Source: Deroplatys truncata (taxonomy: Eukaryota; Arthropoda; Insecta; Mantodea; Mantidae). Taken from it: a DNA stretch of 64,000 nt. The notes under the pieces are model-generated. The model searched no databases and was not told the origin of the DNA. It saw only the letters and a program-made list of their open reading frames with translations. Position 1 is the stretch's first letter. Each line of letters begins with the position of its first letter. The position numbers were made by a program, and so were the translations under genes. The stretch is taken from the NCBI GenBank assembly GCA_030765065.1, contig CM060990.1, positions 671,180,118 to 671,244,117 on the forward strand, in the 5' to 3' direction. Shown here one piece after another: positions 31,430 through 41,904 of this stretch.

Positions 31430-33136
31430 AAGACCTTCATCCCGTCATAAGACCTTCAGAAATCCAAGGCGCACTCCGGCGTCTCAACCCCAAAAGGGCA
31501 CCGGGGCCCGACGGGCTTACACCCGCCATGCTACGACGCCTTCCCTTCCGGGCCGTGCTCTTTCTCACCAGGGTCTTCAATAGGTGCTTCGCCCTAAGTC
31601 ACTTTCCACGCGAGTGGAGAGAGGCTCGGGTTAGCTGCATATTGAAGCCGGGGAAAGATCCGGTACATCCTGCCAATTACAGATCCATTAGCCTCCTCTC
31701 TGTCCTTTCAAAAGTGTTTGAAAGGACCATTCTTAACCGCTTGTCTCCCACCTTAGGGGACATTCGAGCCATCCCACCACATCAGTTCGGCTTCCGTCCT
31801 GGGCACTCGACATCCCAGCAATTGCTGCGCGTGGTGGAAGCGGCTGCCCTGGGCTTCCAGGACAGGGCTTACACCGCCGCAGTTTCACTGGATGTCGAGA
31901 AGGCCTTCTCGACGACCTGGCATGCGGGGCTCCTCAAAAAGCTCATCCAACTGGAGCTCCCTACACACTTAATACACCTGCTACACACATATCTAAAACA
32001 CCGCACTTTTGTTGTTTCGGTAGCGGGACACAAATCTACACTAAGGCCAATACGAGGCGGAGTCCCCGAAGGTTCTGTTCTATCCCCCACACTTTTTAGT
32101 GTATATGTGGCCGATCTACCCACAGAGCAGCACGTCAACATGGCACAGTACGCTGATGACGTGCTCCTGTATTGTACAAGTAAAAACCCAAACAGAGCCT
32201 TCAACCCCATTCAGAGACACCTCCGCCTCCTCCAAGAGTGGTGCAGGCGTTGGCGATTATCCATCAATCCGGCAAAAAGCCACGCCATTCTCTTCACCAA
32301 GCGCCGCTTTCCCGCAACCTTCCCCACATTCAGCTATCTCGAAAGAAGGATAGAATGGACAAATGCCATCTCCTACCTGGGGGTTAAGTTAGATAAGGGT
32401 CTAACTTTTCGGGCACACGTCGGGGACGTCGCGCGTCGGGGACATGGGGCTGCGGCTTCATTGTACCCGATGCTGAGGTCTGAGATGCCTGTCCCTGTAA
32501 AGTTACACCTTTTTCGGGCGCTGATAATCCCCTTCCTGCTTTATGCCTGCGAGATCTGGGGCATGGCCGCAGATTCCAACCTGCTGCTCCTGCAACGGGT
32601 ACAGAATAGGTGCCTTCGGGCCATCTATTGTGTAAACCGCTCCTTTCCCGTGAGACTGCTTCACGAAGCCTCATCTCTTCCTTACGTGGAGGATGAAATT
32701 AGGCGCCGGGCCGCAAAATTTTACGACCAGTTGCCATACCATCAGAGCGCCCTAGTTAGGTCTCTTGGGGATTATGACCCCAGAACACGCCGCTTGAGGC
32801 ATCACCGGCTTCCCCGCATGGCTTGCGGGCATATCCGGTAACAGCGGAGTAATTCCAACAGCAGCTAAAGCTGAACTCCAATACAATCCATTCAAGAGTA
32901 GCTTGGACTTCAAAATTAAAATCCCAACATGTTTATAATTACAAAATTCATACCACCAGCGGTGCACAAGGGTAGTTGCACCATGACCGGCTACCGTTGA
33001 GGAACAAACCTTGTTACCTCCTTTCTCTCCCCATACCTAAAGAACAACCGCCATCCTGTAACCCCCATATCCCGTCACTACGTGGTAAAGCCCTAATTAG
33101 GGTAGGTACACGCCTAAGCACACCATCGGGTTGCCC
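31430..33136 (+). mobile_element. Jockey-type LINE, 5'-truncated, inserted in the Penelope-like element
   Basis: It separates the coding part of the Penelope-like element (33137-34183) from its pLTR (31041-31429). The RT frame occupies 31456-32841; about 295 bp of non-coding sequence follow, shared ambiguously between the LINE 3' UTR and the Penelope 3' UTR. A 14-bp direct repeat TCATAAGACCTTCA occurs at the left edge (31429 and 31448). I find no poly(A) or clear flanking duplication, so both limits are approximate. Confidence 0.6.
31456..32841 (+). CDS. Non-LTR reverse transcriptase, C-terminal part of Jockey-type ORF2
   Basis: Role: reverse transcriptase for target-primed retrotransposition. 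The frame is open from about 31456 (EIQGALRRLNPKRAPGPDG, the start of the RT domain), with the first Met at 31528. Counted from that Met: LDVEKAF (motif A, 121-127), GGVPEGSVLSP (177-187, Glu where Gln is usual), YADD (208-211), then the Jockey-type thumb and tail (LIIPFLLYACEIWG; RRRAAKFYDQL). The AP endonuclease and ORF1 are missing, so it is 5'-truncated. Motif A reads AFST where AFDT is usual, but the catalytic Asp is present. No stop interrupts 437 codons: a young insertion. No RNase H follows, as in Jockey. Confidence 0.88.
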   Translation, partial: SEIQGALRRLNPKRAPGPDGLTPAMLRRLPFRAVLFLTRVFNRCFALSHFPREWREARVSCILKPGKDPVHPANYRSISLLSVLSKVFERTILNRLSPTLGDIRAIPPHQFGFRPGHSTSQQLLRVVEAAALGFQDRAYTAAVSLDVEKAFSTTWHAGLLKKLIQLELPTHLIHLLHTYLKHRTFVVSVAGHKSTLRPIRGGVPEGSVLSPTLFSVYVADLPTEQHVNMAQYADDVLLYCTSKNPNRAFNPIQRHLRLLQEWCRRWRLSINPAKSHAILFTKRRFPATFPTFSYLERRIEWTNAISYLGVKLDKGLTFRAHVGDVARRGHGAAASLYPMLRSEMPVPVKLHLFRALIIPFLLYACEIWGMAADSNLLLLQRVQNRCLRAIYCVNRSFPVRLLHEASSLPYVEDEIRRRAAKFYDQLPYHQSALVRSLGDYDPRTRRLRHHRLPRMACGHIR

Positions 33137-34183
33137 TCAACCTGCCATCTGACGCACAGCACAGCACAGCCAGTTACTGTTGAGTTTCAATGCTTCTTCT
33201 TTCCTATTGAAATTATTGGGATGTTTATAAATCTCTATTGCTTCGCGTTGTAGCCGGGTATGGTAATGCTTTATGGAGGAAAGAATGTTGGTGTCCTGAA
33301 ATCTAATAATGTGTTCGCCCTCGGCTTCAATGGCATGTTCGGCGACTGCCGATTTTTCTGTATGGCCCAGGCGGCAGTTTCTTTTGTGTTCGCTAAGTCT
33401 GGTGTTTGCGCTCCGCTGTGTGGTACCAATGTACACTGAACCACAGGAACAAGGAATACGGTAAACACCGGCCGATGACAGGGGATCTCGGGGGTCTTTG
33501 GAAGAGCGCAGTAGGCTGTTTAATTGTCTTGTAGGTTTGAATACTGTTTTGACGTTATGACGTTGAAGTATATGTTCAATACGGTCAGTGACATTTCTGA
33601 AATATGGCAGAAAGACAATGGACTTGCTTTTGGGTTGGCCCTGAGTAACCGGTCGGGGCTTGGCCGGACGGCAGGCTCTTCTCACCTCTTGGACTGAATA
33701 ACCATTTGATTGTAGAGTTGTTTCCAGGTGTCGGATTTCTTGTGGAAGTAAGTGTGGTTCACAAATACGGGAAGCACGGTTTGCGAGTGTCTTAATCATA
33801 GCACGTTTTTGTCTAGGATGGTGGTTGGAGTTCTTGTTAAGGTAACGGTCTGTGTGTGTGGGTTTGCGGTAAACAGTATGACCCAGCGTGCCGTCAGCCT
33901 TCCTGCTAACGAGTACATCTAGAAAGGCTAGTTGGCCATCCTTTTCTTGTTCCATTGTGAACTGTATACGCTGATTGATGCTATTTAGATGTAACAAAAA
34001 ATCTTGAAGAGCTTGTTCACCATGGGGCCAGATGACGAAGGTGTCATCCACATAGCGGAATCAGGCTGTTGGTTTGAGTGGAGCTGAGTTTAGTGCCTTT
34101 GACTCAAATGCCTCCATGAAGAAATTGGCCACAACAGGGCTAAGGGGGCTGCCCATGGCAACACCGTCTATTTGATCGTAGAA
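33137..34183 (-). pseudogene. Penelope-like RT with GIY-YIG endonuclease, 5'-truncated
   Basis: Role: reverse transcriptase plus endonuclease of a Penelope-like element. It starts abruptly at [20 protein letters not shown] (RT motif 4), then YVDDTFVIW, the catalytic Asp pair. A single TGG-to-TGA change at 34061-34063 stops the frame six codons before YVDD; both sides are in frame. After the RT thumb comes the GIY-YIG module: GVYRIPCSCGSVYIG at 195-209 of the 304-residue downstream part, the catalytic Arg in NTRLSEHKR, and Glu in REAIEIYKHP. The stop at 33137 is natural. The N-terminal third (RT motifs 1-3) is gone, replaced by a palindromic pLTR fragment. Confidence 0.9.
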
Positions 34184-34184
34184 T

Positions 34185-34345
34185 GTTATGCCGTGGTCTG
34201 CTGAAGAAAGATTTCCCAGACGTTTCGTCCACAACTGCGGTGGACATCTTCTGAAGATGTCCACCGCAGTTGTGGACGAAACGTCTGGGAAATCTTTCTT
34301 CAGCAGACCACGGCATAACAACCCGGAAAATCATATTAGTTATAA
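34185..34345. repeat. Palindrome of Penelope hammerhead-like terminal repeat
   Basis: Arms of about 66 bp (34185-34250 and 34252-34318) are essentially perfect reverse complements, from GTTATGCCGTGGTCTGC to GCAGACCACGGCATAAC, centred near 34251. The right arm runs on through CCCGGAAAATCATATTAG as in the pLTR at 31041-31075. Each arm contains the CTGAAGA...GAAAC core. It sits at the 5'-truncation point of the element. Confidence 0.9.
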
Positions 34346-35229
34346 TTGTGACTCCGGCCGTGAAAACCTACGTTCTTACATACTATTTTAAAGTTTAAAA
34401 TCGAACTTTTACGCCGTTCTCTGTTTGTAAGTAAATATCAGCGCTTAAATTATTTATTTCACAGCTTCTATACGCGATCCTTTAAAGTTATTACTGTGTA
34501 CGAATTGTAGAATTTTATATTTGTTTTAGCATAGAGATGATGAGACAATATTTTAAATAACTGCTTTGAAATTCACAATTTTCGTTTGAGCGACCTGAAA
34601 TGTTTATTGCAGTATTACAGTACAGTACAGTACAGTACCACATTTCAGTCAGGTATGTGCATCTGTTTCAGAGATAATAATGTACTCGCTGTGGATATAA
34701 TCAATTTAATTGTGTTAATTAAAAATGTCACACGTGTCAAAAGATTTGTTATATAGTACTCAGAATTTTATTTAAATTTAACAGAACATCATAAAGAACC
34801 CTAAATTAGAACTTTTTTTAATTATAATGAAGCTATAGTGGAAAAGAAGATAAGACTTTTGTATTTAGGATATTTTTAGATTTTATGAGTATCAAACTAT
34901 GAAAATATAAAATAAAAATTAACGTAATATAAAATTAAAAAACAACGGCCATGTGAATCTCTAAAGTAATCATTCACAAGGCTTTGCTGAAAATGAGAAA
35001 TCAATCGGGTAAGGCGAAATGCTGAGAAAAAGTTTTTGTGAAAAATGACATTTAAATTGGAACGTGCATTACATTACTATGTACAGGAGTATTTAACTTT
35101 CCGCAAAGAACACTAAACTTTGCCGTTTGTGGCAGTATTTTATATCACAACAATGTAAATGCCAGAGTGATTGTAGTATAAATAAGCATTATTGTATGAC
35201 ATTGATTTGAGATGTTTGTTAATTATAAG
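34346..35229. other. AT-rich spacer with a pentamer repeat
   Basis: (ACAGT)n, about five units, at 34614-34638. No other feature. Confidence 0.45.
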
Positions 35230-36070
35230 CATTGTTAGGAAATAAGTTTATACGGCCTCACTGAAACTGATAATAAGAGCGGGTAACAATGAGCGAGGGG
35301 GTGAGTTGTTTATCAATAAGCAAATAACGTCAGATTAGCGCGGTTTTCTGTAGAAATGGAGGGAATTTCTTCCCTAGAGCATATGTTTTCGTAATTTTTA
35401 TTGGATATAAATATAGACGCTAATGTTGGCGCGTTTTATTAACCAATAGCAGCTCGGTTATAATCTTTAGGCATATCGGGCGAGGGAGTATAAAGCATGA
35501 AGCAGGGGGACAGGTTTTGCACAGTCCAACAGAAGCATTCGCGTGTAATACGTCGTTCAGTTCAACATAAGTATTCGTGGGTTATACGTCACAAAGTTTA
35601 AGAGAATCGTCGCGCAATTCTACAAAATCTCTCGCGTCGTAAAGTTAGTTATAAATGTGAAATACGCGAATTAATAAAGTACGGCAAATAAGTGATTATA
35701 ATAACATTAGAAAACATAACAGTTTCAGTCTGGCGTGTATCAAAAGATATGTGAAATGAATAAAGTGTGACGGCAATAAAAGTGTAAAAACAAATTCTTT
35801 TATCAGTGTTAGCTTCTAGTAAAAACTCCTTTCCGTTTACACACCCTGTTCAAGAGATATGCTTGACTGAGTAGTAATAATAGCTAGCCGGAGGACAATG
35901 AACCCAAAACTCAAACTAGTAATACAATAACAGGCGCCCAGCAAAGATAACACGAAGTTACCGCGACAAATTGGCTCTCATATATGGGGGAGATAAACAT
36001 GAAGCATCTTCCAACAAATATAGTCTACTTCACGTTATTATTAGCTCAAGGGCGCCAATTTAAAATATGC
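35230..36070 (+). mobile_element. LTR-like promoter and leader region
   Basis: The order is CCAATAGCAG (35453), GAGTATAAAGC (35485; TATA), AATAAAG (35757) and AATAAAAG (35774; poly(A) signals). Downstream come CAGGCGCCCAGC (35933), CAAATTGGCTCTCATATATG (35969) and, inverted, GGGCGCCAATTT (36051): several PBS-like words. This order resembles an LTR plus leader, but termini and duplication are not resolved. Confidence 0.35.
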
Positions 36071-36136
36071 AGCATAAATATAATAAAAATGTTCACATAT
36101 ACATTGCCTTAATTCAATACAACTATGAATACTAAA

Positions 36137-36377
36137 TTAAAGTCAGTTTTATTTATGGACGCTCTTAACTATGGTCCTTAGTGTCCCATTTTATATTGGG
36201 CGTGAAAGATCAGAAGTTTTGCTCAGAGGTCTCTTTATCAGGCTTGAGGTTCTTTTACGTGCCGTTAATTTACGACGCGGGACCACCGGCATTACTTCCC
36301 TTCCGAAGGGATGCTAAGGATTTTTACGCCCGAAAAAATCCATCGCCCTCCGCCGAATTTGAACCACGGAGGGTGAC
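36137..36377 (-). mobile_element. SINE-A, minus copy
   Basis: ACTATGAATACTAAA at 36122-36136 and 36378-36392 is an exact 15-bp duplication. The body GGGCGTGAAAGATC and head complement match the family. The A-box and half of the B-box region are deleted (TTTGAACCACGGAGGG). Confidence 0.85.
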
Positions 36378-36392
36378 ACTATGAATACTAAA

Positions 36393-38090
36393 GCAATAGT
36401 TAAAAGTGTGCTGCAATATTGTTTATTTTGTTCACTATATCTCCTACAGGACTTCAGAGTAGCAGGTATCATTGTACCCTAGCCATCGTCTAACATTGCA
36501 AAACCTTTTCTAAAAGCCTCGAGAGCTTCTTTCTCAATTTTCAAAGTGCATGTGGGTAGGGAAGAAAATCCAGGTCAGTACTCACGGATACCGGAATTTT
36601 CAATTGCTTCCTTGCCTTAAGGCTCTCTGAAGGCTGGGAGGTTAAACAGTTCCCTTGCGCAAGCAAACATTTCTTTTGCCTTTGGTATTAGATAATGTAA
36701 TCTATGGCCGCTTCAGAACAGGTTTTAATTATGAAAAATCAAGGCGGAATCAGCTATTAGTAACGGAGCCTCCGATTACCTTCATAAATTACAAGATGAT
36801 AGTTTTTCATTCTAAGCTAAGCAAATATAGCATTAATTAAATGGAAAATTCTCGTCAGAGCAATTCCCTTTTATTTGGTTTCTTCTTAATATATGATGGT
36901 TTACTTTATATTACGGCGAAATTCTCTTTATCGACTTGTCAGTTTATTTTCCTTCATTTTCCATATCGACTCTTCAGTGCATTTCGGTATCATATTTAAT
37001 ACTCTATTAAGGTGTGCCCAAGAAACAGAAATGAGAAAACTCAAAGTTTTGCGACCAGGAAAACAAAGGATGAAAATGTACAAATACTGGCATTGCTGTC
37101 CTGAACAAAAGAAACAGAATGAAGTATCGGTTATCGTTTTCAGGAAGCGGAGGAGAAATTCGGCATTTAACCCTCTAATGCATGAATTATTTTGCTACAT
37201 ATGCCACTCTTCTTCTAATTCCTAAACTGGTTTAGATATCCCTGTTATAGGCACTTTAATGGAAGCGATTCGAATATCCGTAATCGTTAAGGCGTGAGAA
37301 ATGGTTTGACTAATCCATTCAAATCCGAAGGTCATAAGTTGGATGGGGAAGGCCCACGTAAAGTAATCGGTGTTATAGCACCCGTATTAGATGATGGTGT
37401 TACATTTGACTGCATTTGCATGGCTTTTGCCGTATTTTCTAAACTCTTTAGGCAGCTCTAACAGTGGGACGGGTTTTCCAACTTGGAAATATGAGACTTC
37501 CACGCATCTCTGTAGTCTGTCGGTCTGCCTGCGGTCTTAGCTTCCTGTGGTTCCTTCACTTCATTCCTTTCTTCTGGAGGTGGTAGCCGCAATAGACCTG
37601 CGCACGAGGTGTGCCCCTCCGTTGAATAACCTATGTCTATACCTATGAGTGGTATTTCGTAAGAAAATATCAGATATAAGTATAAACTTGATAGAAGGAC
37701 TATATGGTGCAATGGCATAAGCAAGGTGGAAGTATGAGGAATGGAAGATGGATGGATTAACATGGATATAGGTTTCTATGAACCAGATTTAGGCCTACCA
37801 AGATCTTCACCAAATAGTGTTGCCTTAGTGGAAATGGGAAGAGTTTGGACTACAGGAAGGTAGTTAAAAGACCACAAAGGCAATGGTATTATATATAAGA
37901 TCTCTTGAAGATGGTAATATCACAGTCTGATATACCACGAAGCTTGCGGTGATTTTTTTATGCTGGTGGAATTACAGCTCTCCTAGTGGAATGATTTTAA
38001 CCAACTAAAAAACCCTGGTAACTTCGTGTTTGAGAGAAAAAGATTTGTTATGTAAAATGCTCGTAAAAAACATTAATATCTGAAGCACAG
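36393..38090. other. Mostly unassigned; SINE-E tail fragment inside
   Basis: About 37490-37630 (CTTCCTGTGGTTCCTTCAC, GGAGGTGGTAGCCGCAATAGA) matches the SINE-E body in plus orientation. The 110-codon frame at 36893-37225 has no recognisable domain. Nothing else supported. Confidence 0.45.
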
Positions 38091-39258
38091 TGCGTTCGTT
38101 ATATTACTGGGCCGTGAGTCGCGTATATATCTACCCCGCGCACTATTACACTGGGGTTTTCCGTTCTATAGTTACTCACGAGTAATAATAACACGCATTA
38201 TAATGAATACTAACCTTGTTATAATTTGTATTGAAAGTGGTGTCCACATGCATTCAGACATTCCTGGCATCGTTGGATGAAATTTCCATTCACAATTCTT
38301 CAGTATCACGAGGTTGTAATTCATGAACTGTAGTCACGCTGTAGAGTTTCAATTTTAAAAATTCAGCAGCTCTACGAACTGAGGCTTTTGAAGCACGCAA
38401 TTGCTGTGCAACACGTCTTAGACATTTCTTTGGAGAGCGTTCAAATGCTGTAAAAATCTCGTCAATTTTTTCTTCCATTAGAAAATTTATTTTTCACTTG
38501 TTAGGTTTAGCGTTTAGCGATCCCTTGTCTTAAACTTATTAACCAGACATCTAACAGTTTCTCTACCTGGAACTGGAATACCAGGAAATTTCTGCTGAAA
38601 TTGTCTACATACCTGTCTACATTATTCGGTTTTTACGTATGTATTGTACATAAAAATTCTTTGTTCAGGAGCGAATTTTTCGATAGGCTTTTCAGTGGGT
38701 CTAATAAGAATAATCAAATGTAATTCACAAATAACACAGATGCCTTGAAGAAACTTTCGCTTTGAGATGCACAATGAACAAATACTAGTCTTTACAGCTC
38801 GAATTGAAGGCAGCTACTGACACAGTATATAGGGGAAACAATTTAATGGAAGTTCCCAAAAATTCAAAGCGACCGACTTTACACTAAATTGAAGTAATGG
38901 CAACCTTACTAGTTTCAAGACAGTGAGTAAATAAAACCTTGTTTGGAAAAGAAATGCAACCTGATTAAATCACTTTTCCGCAATTAACACCAACCACGGT
39001 ATTGTTGCTGGTTGCAGTTGCTGGTATTGATGTCAACTGAACAAACAAAATGTCACCAAAAATAACCAGAGAGTGCTCTAATGGGGAAAATGTGACACAG
39101 TTTCCGTTTGGTGAATTCCAATAGCTTGCGTTCTCTATAACACAGCAGATAAACGTAGCCTAGGGCGGGTCATTCACCGCTGGTGCACTAGCGGAAAAAC
39201 ACCGAGGTACTGCATTGAAAGGGAACTACGATCTGTGGCCCGGCTATAAATCGAACGC
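38091..39258. mobile_element. TIR transposon family X, copy 2
   Basis: Left TGCGTTCGTTATATTACTGG and the right complement TGCGTTCGATTTATAGCCGG form the outer TIR. Interior blocks match the copy at 12343-13612 (GGTTTAGCGTTTAGCGATC, AACTGGAATACCAG, CGGGTCATTCACCGCTGGTG). Copy 2 lacks the SINE and so shows the empty site. About 39010-39130 is not shared and may be another insertion. Confidence 0.65.
38290..38478 (-). pseudogene. HTH fragment of a Tc1/mariner-type transposase
   Basis: MEEKIDEIFTAFERSPKKCL then RRVAQQLRASKASVRRA: a helix-turn-helix of the type found at the N-terminus of IS630/Tc1-related transposases. Further minus-strand frames before and after are shattered, and no DDE triad is visible. 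Inferred to be the transposase of family X. Confidence 0.45.
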
Positions 39259-39274
39259 ATGATATAATTAGAAT

Positions 39275-39374
39275 ATGAGACGAAGAGGAGGCGTTTGTAG
39301 TACGATAAATTGTGTTAACAGTAACAAAAGACGTCAGGTCTGTCTTTCATCCGTATCCCGAAACATACAGTAAG
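39275..39374 (+). pseudogene. THAP-like zinc-finger exon start with splice donor
   Basis: ATG at 39275 opens MRRRGGVCSTINCVNSNKRR; a one-base slip then gives FHPYPETYSK (or SFIRIP in the third frame), and AAG|GTGAGT follows at 39374/39375. Cys-x4-Cys and F-x3-P spacing fit a THAP domain start. It begins 17 bp beyond the end of family X copy 2. The frame break means it is not coding as it stands. Confidence 0.4.
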
Positions 39375-39379
39375 GTGAG

Positions 39380-39879
39380 TTCATAAGACATTCTAATGAC
39401 ATTAAAATGTAAAACTGTAGTTGACTATGTTTAAAAAGTAAGAATGTAGTGTTTCTGGGTGGATTATCCGATATATGCATAAGCTTATATATTGTGATTT
39501 CCTAACCTCTTTCTTATTATACTTCCAGATGCAAAAGACTTAAAAACATTAGGAGGGAAGATGTTATGAAAAAAAAATATGGCGTATAATACTGTAACTT
39601 TGTCCAGTTTTTAATGTCACTGTTTTAATCTAGTTCAACTCTCACTGAGACTCCACTTAGTTTACACTATCACTTCATTGATGTGAACTAGTTCAATTTC
39701 TTCTGTCACTTCACTTTCTTCCCGTCGCAGCGACGTAATAAAATACGCAGAATGCAGCATCTTCTTTGGATGGTTCACTTCAAACGCTGTAATCACTGCA
39801 CGTCACGGCAGTCGTCACAAACTCGCTCGGAGAACAGCACTTTTCGCCGCGCCAGAAACTAATTCGCTATCTCGTCCAT
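39380..39879. other. Unassigned spacer
   Basis: No downstream THAP exon or other feature recognised. Confidence 0.4.
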
Positions 39880-40900
39880 TGAGAAGGTTTATTGTTTCTG
39901 CCCCAAGTATGGAAAGCCAATTAGAAGTATGGAAGCCAATTTGAAGATGTTATATTGTAGGAGTTTCGTTATTTGCAACACGCTTTGGGCGTCAATTTGA
40001 AGTTGTATTGAAGGAGTTGTATTATAGTTCAACTGTTGCGGAGCCGAACTTGTAGTAGTTGCAACCACACGTATGGTACCCGGCAGCCTTCGTCCAAAAT
40101 TTAAAAATATTAACTTTGTAATTAAACTGTTTCTTTAAATATTTAATATTTCTGTTTGCCTCGGCTGCGTCAGTATAATTCTTAGAGACATAGATGTCTT
40201 GGCAGGGTTGTGGTCCGACTAAGTATGTAGGCTTACACATATTATAATTTTACTTCACTCCTTTTATTAATGCTTGATACGATTTAAATAACCCTTCACT
40301 GATATAGAGAGAGAGCTGTGAGATGTTTTTATTAATACTTGCACCTTTTAATACGTAAACTATTTTCGTCTCACACGAATACGTATTATACTTCTTGAGG
40401 ACGTGTCTCGCGTCCGGTTAGGAACACTATTTGCAGGCAACTGAACTCATTTCAACCGTCTAAACTTGTACATTTCTGTATTTCAAGTATCTGATTGGCT
40501 AATCCCACTCCAATATAATACCTTCATTTAACTAAAGCTTTTTCTGGTTGTTGATTGGCTATTTTATAAACTGTCACTAAAATTACATTATTGCTTCCAA
40601 GAATCAGAAGTAGTATTGTTAAACTCTCAAATTCATTATTGCCTCAAGATTACCTCATTGTTACCTCATGGTTAGCAACGTTTTACCTATTATTTTCAGA
40701 GCTCCTACGTTATTAAATCACGTAATATTCACATAACATTATTGAACATATATACAATAATACAAATATGTTCAATGACTGTTACATACATGTTTTATAT
40801 ATATTGTTACATACACATGTTGCTTTAAGGCGGGCGATTATTGAATTTACATTTTATATAATTAGACTGAAATCATTTAAGTGTTAAAAACACTGCCTCA
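39880..40900 (-). mobile_element. LTR-1 solo LTR, copy 5
   Basis: Sense start TGAGGCAG at 40900, end CCTTCTCA at 39880. Flanks CCAT (39876-39879) and CCAC (40901-40904) are a 4-bp duplication with one change. The longest copy (1021 bp), because its 3' end holds three PBS-like units: TTGACGCCCAAAGCGTGT, TTGGCTTCCATA and TTGGCTTTCCATACTTGGGG (sense order, about 40000 to 39895). Confidence 0.82.
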
Positions 40901-40904
40901 CCAC

Positions 40905-41823
40905 TCAGTGGCTGACCGACTGATTATACGAGAACGTTTGCTTATATAGATAATGGAATTATCCACTGAACATTCTAGAACTTTCTGGACGTACGTTCTG
41001 GAGATGGGGGGAAGGAAATTTCCAGAAGATTTTGGTTATTAGAAATTAGCGTTTCCGGTGTTTAAGCTGGCGAGCGCTACTTATCTTTCTTAATCTCCAA
41101 GTGCTCGGCGTCGACCTCCCGATAACCTTGAGCCGTAGCTGTTGTGTTAAACTATTAAGATTTATTCGCTTCATTTTGAGAACACACAAGCTATAAATGA
41201 TATTTTAAGTAAATATAAATGAATTTAGAAATTATTTACGATTACAGTAAATGTCATTATACCTACACGCCTGAGAATAATAACTATTGCTATTATTTCT
41301 CATGTCTTGGTTTTTATGAAGAAACTTATCCTTCAGTAAAATATTGAATCAAATATGCTCTATAATTGCATAAATAATAGGAGAAAGGTGTTCATTTTCC
41401 CAAAAGAACACGATAACGAAAGGATAGTCGTCGCCTGCTGAGTTGATACCAGTATCTAGCCACCAGGATCGCTAGTATCGCTTCAGCTGTCAAAGCGATG
41501 CATATTGTCTATGTATTGAGCTTGGTGTCTGTATGATAGTAAACTGTGTAATGTTATTAAGGACTGTCTGTAATCATAAGACTATGGCTGGAAGAAAGTT
41601 TGCTTCCCTATGATTTAAACTATTTACAAGACGTCGGAACGAGACACCATGTAGCGGTGGATGGAACATTCAGATTTTTTTTTTTTTTTTTTGAAGAAAG
41701 CAAGAACAAGAAATGAAGATACGGAAAAGTATGACTTTATAAATAGCTTAAGTGAGAAACGTCAGTTGAAATTTTTGAAGACATAGGGGTTAGGGGGAGA
41801 AGGGTATGCATGGGCAATATGTG

Positions 41824-41866
<43 letters not shown>

Positions 41867-41904
41867 GTTATTATCATTATTACTATTGACATCTAGCTAT
41901 GAAA
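40905..41904. other. Spacer with (TTA)n and poly(T)
   Basis: T18 at 41675-41692 and (ATT)n at 41827-41872. No gene. Confidence 0.5.

Noticed and set aside
32384..32674. Antisense frame within the Jockey RT
   Set aside because: Shadow of the RT coding frame with no independent support.
33271..33468. Second minus frame inside the Penelope GIY-YIG region
   Set aside because: Overlaps the real frame out of phase; no domain.
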